DNA of 64,000 nt from Pelagibius sp964472095 (GTDB lineage Bacteria > Pseudomonadota > Alphaproteobacteria > Kiloniellales > Kiloniellaceae). The position numbers and the translations under genes are program-made. Below, one piece after another: positions 29,795-38,491 of the stretch; the stretch's first letter is position 1, and each line of letters opens with the position of its first letter. The notes beneath the pieces were generated by a model. The model was not told the origin of the DNA, ran no database searches, and was given only the letters and a program-made list of their open reading frames with translations. Location: the NCBI GenBank assembly GCA_964472095.1, contig CAYYIV010000021.1:1-64000 (forward strand), read 5' to 3'.

Positions 29795-29829
29795 CAAAAG
29801 AAAGGGGCGGCACCCGAAGGTGCCGCCCC
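29795..29829 (-). terminator. Intrinsic terminator downstream of the porin
   Basis: On the minus strand: an 11-bp perfect stem GGGGCGGCACC / GGTGCCGCCCC with a TTCG tetraloop, followed by TTTCTTTT. It starts 30 bases past the porin stop (29859). Stem 29804-29814 with 29819-29829. UUCG-type loop and U-tract make it a strong factor-independent terminator. Confidence 0.93.
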
Positions 29830-29858
29830 CTCAAACGACCGAAGTCGTACGATCTGGC

Positions 29859-30929
29859 TTAGAAGGAAACCTTCAGGCCGCTGGTGATCGCGACGATGTC
29901 GTTGTCGTCGCCGGAGCCGAGATCTTCTTCACCGACGAAGCCGGTAACGAAGACAACGACGCCCGGGGCCAGCCTGTAACCGATGTTGGCAGAAGCCGCC
30001 ATCAGCTCATCATCGGTGTCGTCATCCTCCGAGTAGATGCCGTTCACCGAGAAGTTCCACGGGCCCATGGCGTAACCGATACCGAGGTCGACCGCCCAGC
30101 CTTCGCCGGTATCATTGCCGCTGCCATCGCTGCCGCCGTCCTTGTCGTCCCAGACCACACCGGTCGCGATGGTGAAGCCGGAGAAGCTGATGGCGATACC
30201 GCCGCCGATGCCGTAGGCATCGTCTTCCGGCTCACCGTCGGCATGGCCGAAAGCACCAACCAAGGCCAACTCGAGGCCGACGCCATTGAACTCGCCTTCA
30301 TAGCCGAGGCCCAGAGCGATATTGTCGTGAATACCGGTAGACTCGGCGGGATGGAAGGTCGTGCCCAACCCGTCACGCGAGCTGTCCGGCGTGTAGCTGA
30401 TGCCGGCGCTGAAGCCGCTGAAGTTCGGCGTGGTGTAGGTGATCTTCGTCGCGTCCGAAGTGTCCACGCCACTGCGGAAGTCGACCGACGTGCGGGCAGC
30501 ACCCGCGTAGGCGGAGGTCAAGAAGTTCGCCGTCGGGTTGCCGACGCCGCCGTAGTCCACGCCGGAGTTCGAGCCGTTGACCATGAAGAAGTCTTCGACG
30601 CCGTCGTTGTTGCCGAACTCGAGCTTACCGAAGCTGCCCGACGCCCAGATGCTGTTCTCGTCGACGTTGTTGGTCGAGCCCGCATCGGCCTCGATCTCCA
30701 CGCGGAAACCAAAGGTGATGCCGTTGTCGGCCATGATCGTGCCGTTGACGTGGATTTCCGTGTTGGTCGCGAAACCAAAGCCACGGTCCGAACCGTCCTC
30801 GTCGGCGTCGCCGGCGGAGGCGAAGAACTGCTGGAAAGCGGAGAGCTCCAGCACCTGTCCGGCAGCAGGGCTGGACGCCAGGACCGCGGCCCCGACAATG
30901 GCGCTGCTGGCCATCAATACGTTTTTCAT
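29859..30929 (-). CDS. Outer-membrane porin (alphaproteobacterial 16-strand type)
   Basis: 356 residues from ATG 30929 after GGAGC; signal peptide MKNVLMASSAIVGAAVLASS with cleavage after SPAAG. The mature part alternates short hydrophobic and polar stretches rich in Asp, Gly and Ser, has FGKLEFGNNDGVEDFFMVNG near 110, and ends in a C-terminal SGLKVSF whose Phe is the outer-membrane assembly signal. General diffusion porins of this kind form trimers. Very acidic loops (DEDGSDRG, EDDDTDDE) may bind cations. A strong terminator follows, implying a monocistronic abundant transcript. Codon choice looks highly biased, fitting high expression. Confidence 0.93.
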   Translation of the reverse strand: MKNVLMASSAIVGAAVLASSPAAGQVLELSAFQQFFASAGDADEDGSDRGFGFATNTEIHVNGTIMADNGITFGFRVEIEADAGSTNNVDENSIWASGSFGKLEFGNNDGVEDFFMVNGSNSGVDYGGVGNPTANFLTSAYAGAARTSVDFRSGVDTSDATKITYTTPNFSGFSAGISYTPDSSRDGLGTTFHPAESTGIHDNIALGLGYEGEFNGVGLELALVGAFGHADGEPEDDAYGIGGGIAISFSGFTIATGVVWDDKDGGSDGSGNDTGEGWAVDLGIGYAMGPWNFSVNGIYSEDDDTDDELMAASANIGYRLAPGVVVFVTGFVGEEDLGSGDDNDIVAITSGLKVSF

Positions 30930-31329
30930 CCGAAAAGCTCCAAATACGGTGTCTATTGTGGGTACCCCAAGCCACGGGATATCTGTTGGTACTAGGCCCA
31001 GCGCCGGACCGCAAGGGGTGGCGTCGATGTTAAGTTGTTTTTCCGACACACTGTGTTCTTGCGGCCACAGTGAACGTTTTCGCCGCGAAGCCAACCACTT
31101 CCCGACACTGGCTGCGATATCAAGGCAAGCCGCCTTTGCGCTCTGTACGTGCTTTCGTCTATTTTATTCAATCTATGAGAGTGGTTCGTAAACACCTCAT
31201 TAACCTTCGCCGTCGTGGCCCTTGCATCGCTGGGCACATTTGCCTAGAGGGATGCCGAGAGGGTGACGGCCCGCCCCCGTCCCACCACCGCACTTCCGGT
31301 CACCACTTTTCTGGGCTTCGCGCAGCATC
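30930..31329. other. Divergent intergenic region between the porin and sulfotransferase genes
   Basis: 400 bp, visibly less GC-rich than the surroundings, serving both a minus-strand porin and plus-strand sulfotransferases. I see T-rich stretches such as GTTTTTCATC near 30921 and CTATTTTATTC near 31159, and the short inverted repeat ACACTGTGTT near 31048, but no unambiguous operator. Porin leader should lie in 30930-31030. Confidence 0.55.
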
Positions 31330-32208
31330 ATGTCCGGCATTCTCTGGCTCGCTTCCTATCCGAAATCCGGCAACACCTGGATGCGGGTCTTCCTGGCCAA
31401 CCTGATCCTCGGCGAGCCGGAGCCCCTGCCGCTCCCGCGCATCAACGAGGTCTGCTCCAGCGAACCCAACGAGGTCTGGTTCAAGCCCCTGACGACAAAG
31501 CCGGTCGCGGGGCTCAGCGACAAGAAGGTCGCGGCCCTGCGCGTGAAGGCACAGGAGCGCGCGGCCGGCCTCAACAAGAACATCATGCCGATGAAGACCC
31601 ACAGCCTGCTCGGCAAGGACCATGGCTATCCGACGATCTCGGTGAAGGCGACGATCGGCGTCATTTACATCGTGCGCGATCCGCGCGATGTGGCGATTTC
31701 GGCCGCAGACCACTACGGCCTGACCCTCGACCAGGCCGTTGAGATGATGGCCGACCATGCCGCGCGCGGCCGCGGCACCCCAGGCAACACGGTGCACGAG
31801 CTGATGGGCAGCTGGTCGGACCACGTGCGCTCCTGGACCAGGTGGAAGCACACGCCGCTGCTCGTGCTGCGCTACGAGGACATGCTGGCCGATCCGCTCG
31901 GGCAGCTTGGTGGGGTGGCCCGAAAGCTGGGCATCACCCAGGACCCGGCGCGCATCCGCCGCGCCGTCGAGTTCTCCTCTTTCAAGACCCTGCAGGCGCA
32001 GGAGCGGGAAACCGGCTTCATCGAGAAGTCGCTGCACAGCCAGCGCTTCTTCCGCTCCGGCCGCGCCGGGGGCTGGCGCGAGAAGCTGTCGCCGGCGCAG
32101 GCCGCCGCCATCGAGAGCGACCACGCCGTCCAGATGCGCCGCTTCGGCTATCTGCCGTCCGTCGTCCCCACGGGCCCTGTCAAGCCGTCCGCCGCAAAGG
32201 CATCCTGA
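31330..32208 (+). CDS. Sulfotransferase domain protein, copy 1
   Basis: 292 residues. Transfers sulfate from PAPS to an acceptor. The 5'-phosphosulfate loop YPKSGNTW stands at residues 10-17, and the 3'-phosphate motif is IVRDPRDVAISAADHYG near 116. MKTHSLLGKDHG near residue 92 holds a His in the place of the usual catalytic His region. No signal peptide, so cytoplasmic. The acceptor cannot be deduced; a carbohydrate or lipid is possible. It is followed two bases later by a related gene. Confidence 0.88.
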   Translation: MSGILWLASYPKSGNTWMRVFLANLILGEPEPLPLPRINEVCSSEPNEVWFKPLTTKPVAGLSDKKVAALRVKAQERAAGLNKNIMPMKTHSLLGKDHGYPTISVKATIGVIYIVRDPRDVAISAADHYGLTLDQAVEMMADHAARGRGTPGNTVHELMGSWSDHVRSWTRWKHTPLLVLRYEDMLADPLGQLGGVARKLGITQDPARIRRAVEFSSFKTLQAQERETGFIEKSLHSQRFFRSGRAGGWREKLSPAQAAAIESDHAVQMRRFGYLPSVVPTGPVKPSAAKAS

Positions 32209-32210
32209 TC

Positions 32211-33038
32211 GTGCCTGGCATTCTCTGGCTGGCGTCCTACCCCAAGTCCGGCAATACCTGGATGCGGGCCTTCCTGGCCAATCTCATCCTCGATGGATCG
32301 AAGCCGCTGTCATTGAAGCGCGTCGGCGAGGTCTGCCCCAGCGAGCCGGCGGAGGTCTGGTTCCGCCCAATCGTAAAAGGAAAGGTGGCCGACCTCCCCC
32401 CGGCCGAGATCGCCGCCCTGCGCGTGAAGGCGCAGGAGCGCGCGGTCAGCCTCAACAACAACGTGGTGCCGATGAAGACCCACAGCTACCTCGGAGAGGA
32501 CTGCGGCCATCCGATCATCTCCATGAAAGCCACCTATGGCGCGGTCTACATCGTCCGCGATCCGCGCGACGTCACCATCTCGGCCGCAGATCATTTCGGC
32601 AAGTCGCTCGACGAAATGATCACCATGATGGCGGATCCACTCGCCACTGCGATGCCGATGCCGGGAACCATCGTCCACGAGCTGCAGAGCAGCTGGTCCA
32701 ACCACGTGGAATCCTGGACGAAGTGGAACCATCCCGGCATCTTCACGGTGCGGTACGAGGATCTGCTGGCCGATCCGCTCGACCAGTTCGGCCGCGTCGC
32801 CCGCCACTTCGGCATCTCCGGCGACAAGGCCCGCATCCGCAAGGCGGTCGAGTTCTCTTCTTTCAACCAGCTGCAGAAGATGGAGGCGGAAGAGGGCTTT
32901 GTGGAGCGCTCGATTCACAGCGAGAAGTTCTTTCGTGCCGGCAAGTCGGGCGGCTGGCGGGAGAAGTTGACAGCAGAGCAGGTGAAGCGCATCGAAAGCG
33001 ACCACGCCGCGCAGATGAAGCGCTTCGGCTATCTCTAG
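32211..33038 (+). CDS. Sulfotransferase domain protein, copy 2
   Basis: 275 residues from GTG 32211, only two bases after the stop of copy 1. It shares the full architecture with copy 1: GILWLASYPKSGNTWMR at the N-terminus, VPMKTHSYLG, YIVRDPRDVTISAADHFG and a C-terminal SGGWREKL-AEQVKRIESDHAAQMKRFGYL-like stretch. Copy 1 differs mainly in residues 20-75 and in the 130-150 loop. The tandem arose by duplication and the differing middle parts suggest different acceptors. Confidence 0.88.
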   Translation: MPGILWLASYPKSGNTWMRAFLANLILDGSKPLSLKRVGEVCPSEPAEVWFRPIVKGKVADLPPAEIAALRVKAQERAVSLNNNVVPMKTHSYLGEDCGHPIISMKATYGAVYIVRDPRDVTISAADHFGKSLDEMITMMADPLATAMPMPGTIVHELQSSWSNHVESWTKWNHPGIFTVRYEDLLADPLDQFGRVARHFGISGDKARIRKAVEFSSFNQLQKMEAEEGFVERSIHSEKFFRAGKSGGWREKLTAEQVKRIESDHAAQMKRFGYL

Positions 33039-33051
33039 GGAACCAGACGAC

Positions 33052-33732
33052 GTGACGCGGCCGGCCGACATTGCTGCCAACCTCGCCGAGGTGCGCGCGA
33101 ACATCGCTGCCGCAGCGCAGGAGGTCGGACGAGACGGCCGCGACGTGACACTTGTCGCCGTCAGCAAGACCCATCCGGCGGAAGCCGTCGAGGCAGCGCT
33201 GACGGCGGGGCAGACGGTCTTCGGTGAGAACCGGGTGCAGGAGGCGCAGGGAAAGTTCCCGCCCTTGAAGGCGGCTCATCCGGAACTGCGCCTGCACCTC
33301 ATCGGCCCGCTGCAGACCAACAAGGCGAAGGACGCGCTGGAACTCTTCGACGTGATCGAGACGCTGGACCGGCCGAAGCTCGCCCGCGCCCTCGCCAAGG
33401 AGGCGGCCAGGCTGGGTGTGGTGCCGGACTGCTACATCCAGGTCAACACCGGCGAGGAGCCGCAGAAGGCCGGCATCGCCCCGGACGAGGCCGATGCCTT
33501 CATCGCCGAATGCCGCGGCCTCGGCCTCAAGGTCGCCGGGCTGATGTGCATTCCGCCGCTTGAGGAGGCACCGGCACTGCATTTCGCCTTCCTGCGCGAA
33601 ATCGCCCGGCGCAACAATCTCACCGGGCTTTCGATGGGCATGAGCGGCGACTACGAGACCGCCGTGCGCTTCGGCGCCACGCTGGTGCGCGTCGGCACCG
33701 GCATCTTCGGCGCCCGCCCGCCGGCCGCCTGA
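33052..33732 (+). CDS. YggS-family pyridoxal phosphate homeostasis protein
   Basis: 226 residues from GTG 33052. PLP-binding barrel protein; the Schiff-base lysine is in LVAVSKTHPAEAV near residue 38, and HLIGPLQTNKAK near 80, SMGMSGDYETAVRFGA near 197 and VRVGTGIFGAR at the end are canonical. Members lack catalytic activity and buffer PLP, affecting amino acid and keto-acid pools. It follows the sulfotransferases by 13 bases, probably co-transcribed, though no functional link is evident. Confidence 0.93.
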   Translation: MTRPADIAANLAEVRANIAAAAQEVGRDGRDVTLVAVSKTHPAEAVEAALTAGQTVFGENRVQEAQGKFPPLKAAHPELRLHLIGPLQTNKAKDALELFDVIETLDRPKLARALAKEAARLGVVPDCYIQVNTGEEPQKAGIAPDEADAFIAECRGLGLKVAGLMCIPPLEEAPALHFAFLREIARRNNLTGLSMGMSGDYETAVRFGATLVRVGTGIFGARPPAA

Positions 33733-33745
33733 CGCCTCTCAGCGC

Positions 33746-34384
33746 TCAATCGCAGTTGCGGAACAGGCAGTCGTCGCGCTCCGGATTGCGGCGCGGCATG
33801 ACTTCGCGTCCCAAGTGACCGACGAAGCGGGAGAAGCTTTCACTGCCGACCTCCGCGGCGGCGCCCGGCGCGCCTTCCGCCGTGCCGAGGGTGGTTTCGC
33901 CCCGGCAGAAGCTGGCCAGCGTGCGTCTGCTCGTGTCCTCACCTTGGCGCCGTGCCGCTTCCAGGACGTCCGAACCCATGGTCGTCGAACACACCAGCTG
34001 ACGGTCGAAGGCCCTCGGCACATTGTAAGCGATGCGCAGGCGGTAGGGTCTGTTGCCGGCGTCCAGCGGATTAGCCGTGTAGTTGCGCGGGAACCAGGTG
34101 GCGCCGTACTGGCGCAGGCTCTGCACCGTGGCCTGGCGGACGGTCTCGGCGGCCAAGCCCGCCGCCGGGCTGCCGTAGGTCTCGACCAGCAGCGGCGCGC
34201 TTGACATCTCTGCGCCGACGCTGAAGGGATCGTAGCCGATGGTGAAAGAGCTGTTGTAGACGACGCCGGAGCTCCCGCCGCTGCAGCCTGCCAGGGCGGC
34301 AAGGAGCACCACCGCCGCAACGCCGCCACGAAGCGGAAGGCACCGGGCCGTTACACCGGGAAAAGGTTCATTCGCTGAACTCAT
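33746..34384 (-). CDS. Conserved lipoprotein of unknown function
   Basis: 212 residues from ATG 34384, behind a GAGGAGG site. Signal ending VLLAALAGCSGG gives a lipid anchor near residue 35. The mature part contains YNSSFTIGYDPFSVGAEMSS, FPRNYTANPLDAGNRPYRLR and four cysteines, two of them in the tail DDCLFRNCD, suggesting disulfides in the periplasm. I do not recognise the family. It converges on the YggS gene and stands upstream of nothing on its strand for 114 bp. Confidence 0.7.
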   Translation of the reverse strand: MSSANEPFPGVTARCLPLRGGVAAVVLLAALAGCSGGSSGVVYNSSFTIGYDPFSVGAEMSSAPLLVETYGSPAAGLAAETVRQATVQSLRQYGATWFPRNYTANPLDAGNRPYRLRIAYNVPRAFDRQLVCSTTMGSDVLEAARRQGEDTSRRTLASFCRGETTLGTAEGAPGAAAEVGSESFSRFVGHLGREVMPRRNPERDDCLFRNCD

Positions 34385-34497
34385 GGCAAAGACCTCCTCG
34401 TAGCCTGGACCTCTCCGTCTTGTCCTACGCAAAGGGACGGCGATCGGTGTCATGCCGGGGATCACTTTTCTCGCGGCAATACCGAATTGCCGAGGAC

Positions 34498-35028
34498 TCA
34501 GGGCGCGCTGACCTCCACCGCGCTGCCCGGCCGCGCCGTCTTCAGCACCTCCAGGAGATCGGGCAGTGCCAGGGCCACGCAGCCCTCGGTGGGGCCGTAA
34601 TCGTCGCGGGCGACGTGCAGGAAGACGGCGCTGCCGGCGCCGGGCACCACCGGGTCGTCGTTGTGTCCCAGCACCACCACCACGTCGTAGAGATGGTCGT
34701 GGCGGGTCAGCCGCTCGTGGCTCGCCGCGTAGGGCAAGCGGACCGGCCGATTGTAGGCCGGGTCGGCAGGATCGTCGCACCAGCCGTCGTGGGAGGTGAT
34801 AGCCTGGCAGGGCAACGCCGTCTCCGGCCTGGCGAGGCGGTCGGCGCGGTACAGCACCCGCCGCATCGACCAGCGCCCGACCGGGGTGATGCCGTCGCCC
34901 TCGCGCGTCTTGGTTCCCAGCGCGCCGCGCCCGATTGCGCAGCGCCAGGCGGCCGGCCCCCAGGCGGCGCGGGCCACGCCATCCTGCATAAAGACCTTCA
35001 GGTTCTTCACGTCGGAATCGAATTGCAT
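34498..35028 (-). CDS. L,D-transpeptidase (YkuD) family protein without export signal
   Basis: 176 residues from ATG 35028. YkuD-type domain: the catalytic region FLHVARDDYGPTEGCVAL near residue 140 holds the conserved His and the SxGC-like TEGC with the nucleophilic Cys; HDGWCDDPADPAYNRPV near 82 is the conserved middle motif of this clade. L,D-transpeptidases cross-link peptidoglycan or attach Braun-type lipoproteins in the periplasm, but I see no signal peptide or membrane anchor, so either the true start is upstream or this clade acts differently. An in-frame upstream start at 35082 adds 18 basic residues, not a clear signal. Confidence 0.8.
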   Translation of the reverse strand: MQFDSDVKNLKVFMQDGVARAAWGPAAWRCAIGRGALGTKTREGDGITPVGRWSMRRVLYRADRLARPETALPCQAITSHDGWCDDPADPAYNRPVRLPYAASHERLTRHDHLYDVVVVLGHNDDPVVPGAGSAVFLHVARDDYGPTEGCVALALPDLLEVLKTARPGSAVEVSAP

Positions 35029-35160
35029 GAGCCGCAGCCTAGAGCAGACCACGGTCGCATGGAATCGCCTTCGGCGATCCATCGACCGCGAGAATCCGAT
35101 CCAGCCGCTGCAGCGGGGGGCTGAGGCCAGGGATTAACCGCAGGAATCAGGGGCAGTGGG

Positions 35161-36057
35161 TCAGGAGCCGCCTGACGTGGTGGCCGGATCCGCCTGCCAG
35201 CGCACCTTGTCTTCCTTGTCGCGCTCCTGTTCGGCGGTGCCCTGGCGTGCCACCGCCTGGTACTTGTCGAGCGCCTGCATCATGCGGTCGGCGAGGGCGC
35301 TGCCGGCGCTTTCCTGGGCGAAGAGCAACGGATGAACGACGTTTTCGCTGCTGGCAGCAGCGGTCGTGTCGGCCGGCGCCGGCGGCTGGGCGGAGGCAGG
35401 CAGCTCAGCAGGCGGCGTGGCGACACGAATATGGCGCGACGGCAGCGGGTAGGCCTTCACGGGCGGGGCGTCCGTGCCGCGCCCGGGTAGCGGTATCGGC
35501 TCTGCTTGCTTGGCGGCCAGCGACCGGCCGGCCGGCTGCGGGTTGCCGCGCAAGTCCATGAAGAGGGCGTTGAGGGCGTCCTGGCCGGTCAGCAGTCCGG
35601 GGGCGGCCTCGGGCAGAGCGGCGCCGGCGCCCGGTGCCGCCGCGGTCTCCAGCGGTGGCAGCGCTTCAGCCGCGCCGGCGGCCGGGATCGCGCCGTCTTC
35701 TGCCTCGGCGAACTGCGGTTCGCCGCCGTCGTCCTCCCCGGTAAAGAAGGCGATCACCGTTTCGCCGATATCTTCGCCGGCGATCTCTTCGTAGATCGCA
35801 TTGGCGATCGACGACATGAAGCCGGCCGGTCCGCCGAACAGAGTGCCGCCGAAGATGCGGGCGTGCGGGCTGATCTCGTCGCCGGTGATCGCGCGATAGA
35901 TGTGGGAAACGACTGGGATATGCTGCAGCGGATTGATGATGTCGAGGAAGTCGCCAAAGGTGAAGTCGCCGGCGCTGCTGCCGTCATGGCCGTGCGCGCG
36001 CTGGCGCGCGCTGAGCTGCGGCTGACGATAGTCTCCGATGAATTCCAGATCGTTCAT
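35161..36057 (-). CDS. Conserved alphaproteobacterial protein of unknown function
   Basis: 298 residues, start behind GGAGG. Ordered N-terminal part up to residue 110 with the block DIINPLQHIPVVSHIYR and then ITGDEISPHARIFGGTLFGGPAGFMSS-type Gly-rich repeats, which are recurrent in unstudied alphaproteobacterial proteins, followed by a Pro/Ala-rich disordered stretch and a C-terminal helix with MMQALDKYQAVARQ. No signal peptide; the segment IFGGTLFGGPAGF is moderately hydrophobic. The layout resembles cytosolic or membrane-tethered scaffold proteins, but that is a guess. Confidence 0.65.
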   Translation of the reverse strand: MNDLEFIGDYRQPQLSARQRAHGHDGSSAGDFTFGDFLDIINPLQHIPVVSHIYRAITGDEISPHARIFGGTLFGGPAGFMSSIANAIYEEIAGEDIGETVIAFFTGEDDGGEPQFAEAEDGAIPAAGAAEALPPLETAAAPGAGAALPEAAPGLLTGQDALNALFMDLRGNPQPAGRSLAAKQAEPIPLPGRGTDAPPVKAYPLPSRHIRVATPPAELPASAQPPAPADTTAAASSENVVHPLLFAQESAGSALADRMMQALDKYQAVARQGTAEQERDKEDKVRWQADPATTSGGS

Positions 36058-36213
36058 GGGTCCTCCGCCGCTGATTCAGCAAGAAGCGGGCCAGAAGGCA
36101 GAGTCCAATGAATTCAGCGTTATAAGCGGCTGGGCCGGCGCGTGGGTCTGAGCGGCCTGCAGCTTCTGCCCGGCACCACCGCAGCGCAGGCGACGGAATT
36201 GCCGAGTGCCTGC

Positions 36214-37371
36214 CTAGAACAGGTGGCCGAAGCGGGTCGCCTTGGTGGCGAGGTAGAATTCGTTGTGGCCGTTGGACGGGAAGCTGTGGCCGACGCGCTC
36301 CTCCACCGCAATGCCGAAACGGCTGAGCGCGGCCACCTTCTGCGGGTTGTTGGTCAACAGGCGCACCTTGCGGAAACCCAGGTGATGCAGCATCTGGGCG
36401 GCCGGCAGGTAGACCCGCTCGTCGGCGTCGAAGCCGAGCTGCTCGTTGGCATCCAGCGTGTCGGATCCGAGATCCTGCAGCGTATAGGCGCGCAGCTTGT
36501 TCACCAGGCCGATGCCGCGCCCCTCCTGCATCAGGTAGAGCACGATACCGGCACCGGCGTCGGCCATGGCATGGATGGCACCACGCAGCTGGTCGCCGCA
36601 GTCGCAGCGCAGCGAGCCGAGCAGGTCGCCGGTGAAGCACTCCGAATGGAGGCGCAGCAGCACCGGCGCGTCGGCCTGCGGCTCGCCGATGACGATGGCC
36701 AGGTGCTCCATGCCGCCGTCGTCGGGGCGGAAGGCAATGATGCGGGCCTGCTCGGCGCCGGCCAGCGGCACCGCGGCGCTGGCGACGGCGGTGAGGCCGC
36801 GCGCCGCGGCGAAACGGTACTCGGCGACGTTGGCGGCGGAGACCGCCATGAGGTCACGCGCATCGGCCCAGGCCACCGGGCTCTGCACCGGCTGGCCGGC
36901 CAGCGGCGCCAGCAGGGCGGCGGGCAGCAGGCGAGCCAGCTTGGTCAGTTCCACGGCAGCGACGTCGAGGCCTGGCGGCGCGGTCACCACCTGCCGCGGC
37001 TGGAGGGCGGCATCCTGCGGAACCGTGGGATCGGCCAGCGCGCGGATGCTCTCGGCCTGCTGTGTCTCCAGCGCCAGTGCCATGACGCCGCCGCTGGCGA
37101 TCAGCGGCTCGGCACCGGGCAGACCGAGGGCCTGGGCGCGTCGGGCGGTCAGCAGCAGCAGGGGCTCGGTGCCGGTCAAGGCCGCCAGAGCGGCGAGCCC
37201 TTCCGCCGTGGTTTGCTCGGCCGCCTGCACCAGAGCGCCCTGGCCGGACCAGTCGTGCAGCACCACGCTGGCGCCGCGGCGCAGCTCGGCAAGGGCCCGC
37301 TCAACCGCCTGGAGGACGGCGGCGTCCGGGGATTTGGCCCGAGGCTTCTGGCTGTTGGCGGTCTGCTGCAT
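36214..37371 (-). CDS. ribA: GTP cyclohydrolase II with RibB-like N-terminal domain
   Basis: 385 residues. Opens the imidazole ring of GTP in the first step of riboflavin synthesis. The catalytic C-terminal half has the zinc ligands Cys245, Cys256 and Cys258 in ECFTGDLLGSLRCDCGDQLR, the MQEGRGIGLVNKL motif at 281-293 and LLTNNPQKVAAL near 338. Residues 20-160 look like a decayed dihydroxybutanone-phosphate synthase fold lacking the acidic catalytic motif. Start ATG 37371 chosen; upstream codons look unconserved. It diverges from the hydrolase at 37520. Confidence 0.9.
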   Translation of the reverse strand: MQQTANSQKPRAKSPDAAVLQAVERALAELRRGASVVLHDWSGQGALVQAAEQTTAEGLAALAALTGTEPLLLLTARRAQALGLPGAEPLIASGGVMALALETQQAESIRALADPTVPQDAALQPRQVVTAPPGLDVAAVELTKLARLLPAALLAPLAGQPVQSPVAWADARDLMAVSAANVAEYRFAAARGLTAVASAAVPLAGAEQARIIAFRPDDGGMEHLAIVIGEPQADAPVLLRLHSECFTGDLLGSLRCDCGDQLRGAIHAMADAGAGIVLYLMQEGRGIGLVNKLRAYTLQDLGSDTLDANEQLGFDADERVYLPAAQMLHHLGFRKVRLLTNNPQKVAALSRFGIAVEERVGHSFPSNGHNEFYLATKATRFGHLF

Positions 37372-37519
37372 CTGGACTGTCAGGCCATCATCGGTCACTT
37401 TACGGGCCGGCTGGCGCCGCTTCACGCAACAGATAAGGCCGCTTGGCTGAAAAGGCCAGCGTTTCGCGGGTGCAACGAAGAAGCGGTCCGTCAAGACCGA
37501 AGGGGAGGGAATTCGCGCC

Positions 37520-38419
37520 ATGGCGAACGCAGAGGCCGGCACCGCGGCCCGGGTTTTTCGCGACTATGACCAGGCGACTCTCGACCGCGAGCTGAATCTG
37601 CGCGCCCGCTGGCCGGAGCACCCCGCGTACTTCGCGCGCTGGGCCAGCGACAGCGCGGCGGTCCGCAGCCGCCTGATCGGCCGGCTCGACCTCGCCTACG
37701 GCGACGGCCCGGCGGAGACCCTCGACCTCTTCCCCGTCGCAGGGGCCGGTGCGGCGCCCCTGCTGGTTTTTATCCACGGCGGCTATTGGCAGGCCCTCGA
37801 CAAGGGCGACTACAGCTACCTGGCACCCGCCTTCGTCGAGGCCGGTATCGCCTTCGCCAGCCTCAATTATGGCCTCGCGCCCGACACCCGTATCGGTACC
37901 ATGATCGGCCAGGTGCGCCGGGCGCTCGCCTGGCTGCATCGTCATGCTGCCGACCATGGTATCGATCCGCGCCGCATTGTCGTGGCCGGCCACTCCGCCG
38001 GCGGCCACTTGGCGGCCATGGCCCTGTCGACCGACTGGCCGGCCTTCGATGCGGCCTTGCCGGGTGACCTGCTGGCCGGCGGCTGCTCGATCTCCGGGGT
38101 CTACGACCTGGAGCCGTTGCGGCTCAGCTATCACAACAAGGTGCTGCAACTGGCGCCGGAGGAGATCGCGCCCTGGAGTCCGCTGCACTGCCTGCCGGCG
38201 CGCGCGGCGCCGCTGCTGCTCGCCGTCGGCTCCGAGGAGACGCGGGAGTTCCTGCGCCAGCATGCCGAGTACGCCGCCGCCTGGGAGGCCTGCGGCCTGC
38301 CGCTCGCCGAGGTGGCCATGGAAGGGTTGCAGCACTTCTCCGCTGTCGATGCCCTCGGCGACCGCGAGCACGGACTTTATGCTGCAGTGCAGCAATTACT
38401 GGCCGGGGGGTTCGCTTGA
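37520..38419 (+). CDS. Alpha/beta hydrolase, kynurenine formamidase-like
   Basis: 299 residues. Oxyanion-hole motif FIHGGYWQALDKGDY near residue 89, nucleophile in VAGHSAGGHLAAM near 156, catalytic His in GLQHFSAVDAL near 275: the HGGYWQ form is shared with arylformamidases such as BNA7. A GGGAGG site precedes ATG. Kynurenine formamidase in Alphaproteobacteria usually lies with kynureninase or tdo genes, which are absent here, so the true substrate is uncertain. Cytoplasmic, no signal. Confidence 0.85.
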   Translation: MANAEAGTAARVFRDYDQATLDRELNLRARWPEHPAYFARWASDSAAVRSRLIGRLDLAYGDGPAETLDLFPVAGAGAAPLLVFIHGGYWQALDKGDYSYLAPAFVEAGIAFASLNYGLAPDTRIGTMIGQVRRALAWLHRHAADHGIDPRRIVVAGHSAGGHLAAMALSTDWPAFDAALPGDLLAGGCSISGVYDLEPLRLSYHNKVLQLAPEEIAPWSPLHCLPARAAPLLLAVGSEETREFLRQHAEYAAAWEACGLPLAEVAMEGLQHFSAVDALGDREHGLYAAVQQLLAGGFA

Positions 38420-38491
38420 ACCCTTGTGGCAGCGGTGCTAATTGAGAAATCCACAGCACTCCCGGTGGTTATTGGAATTGGACCTCGCAGG

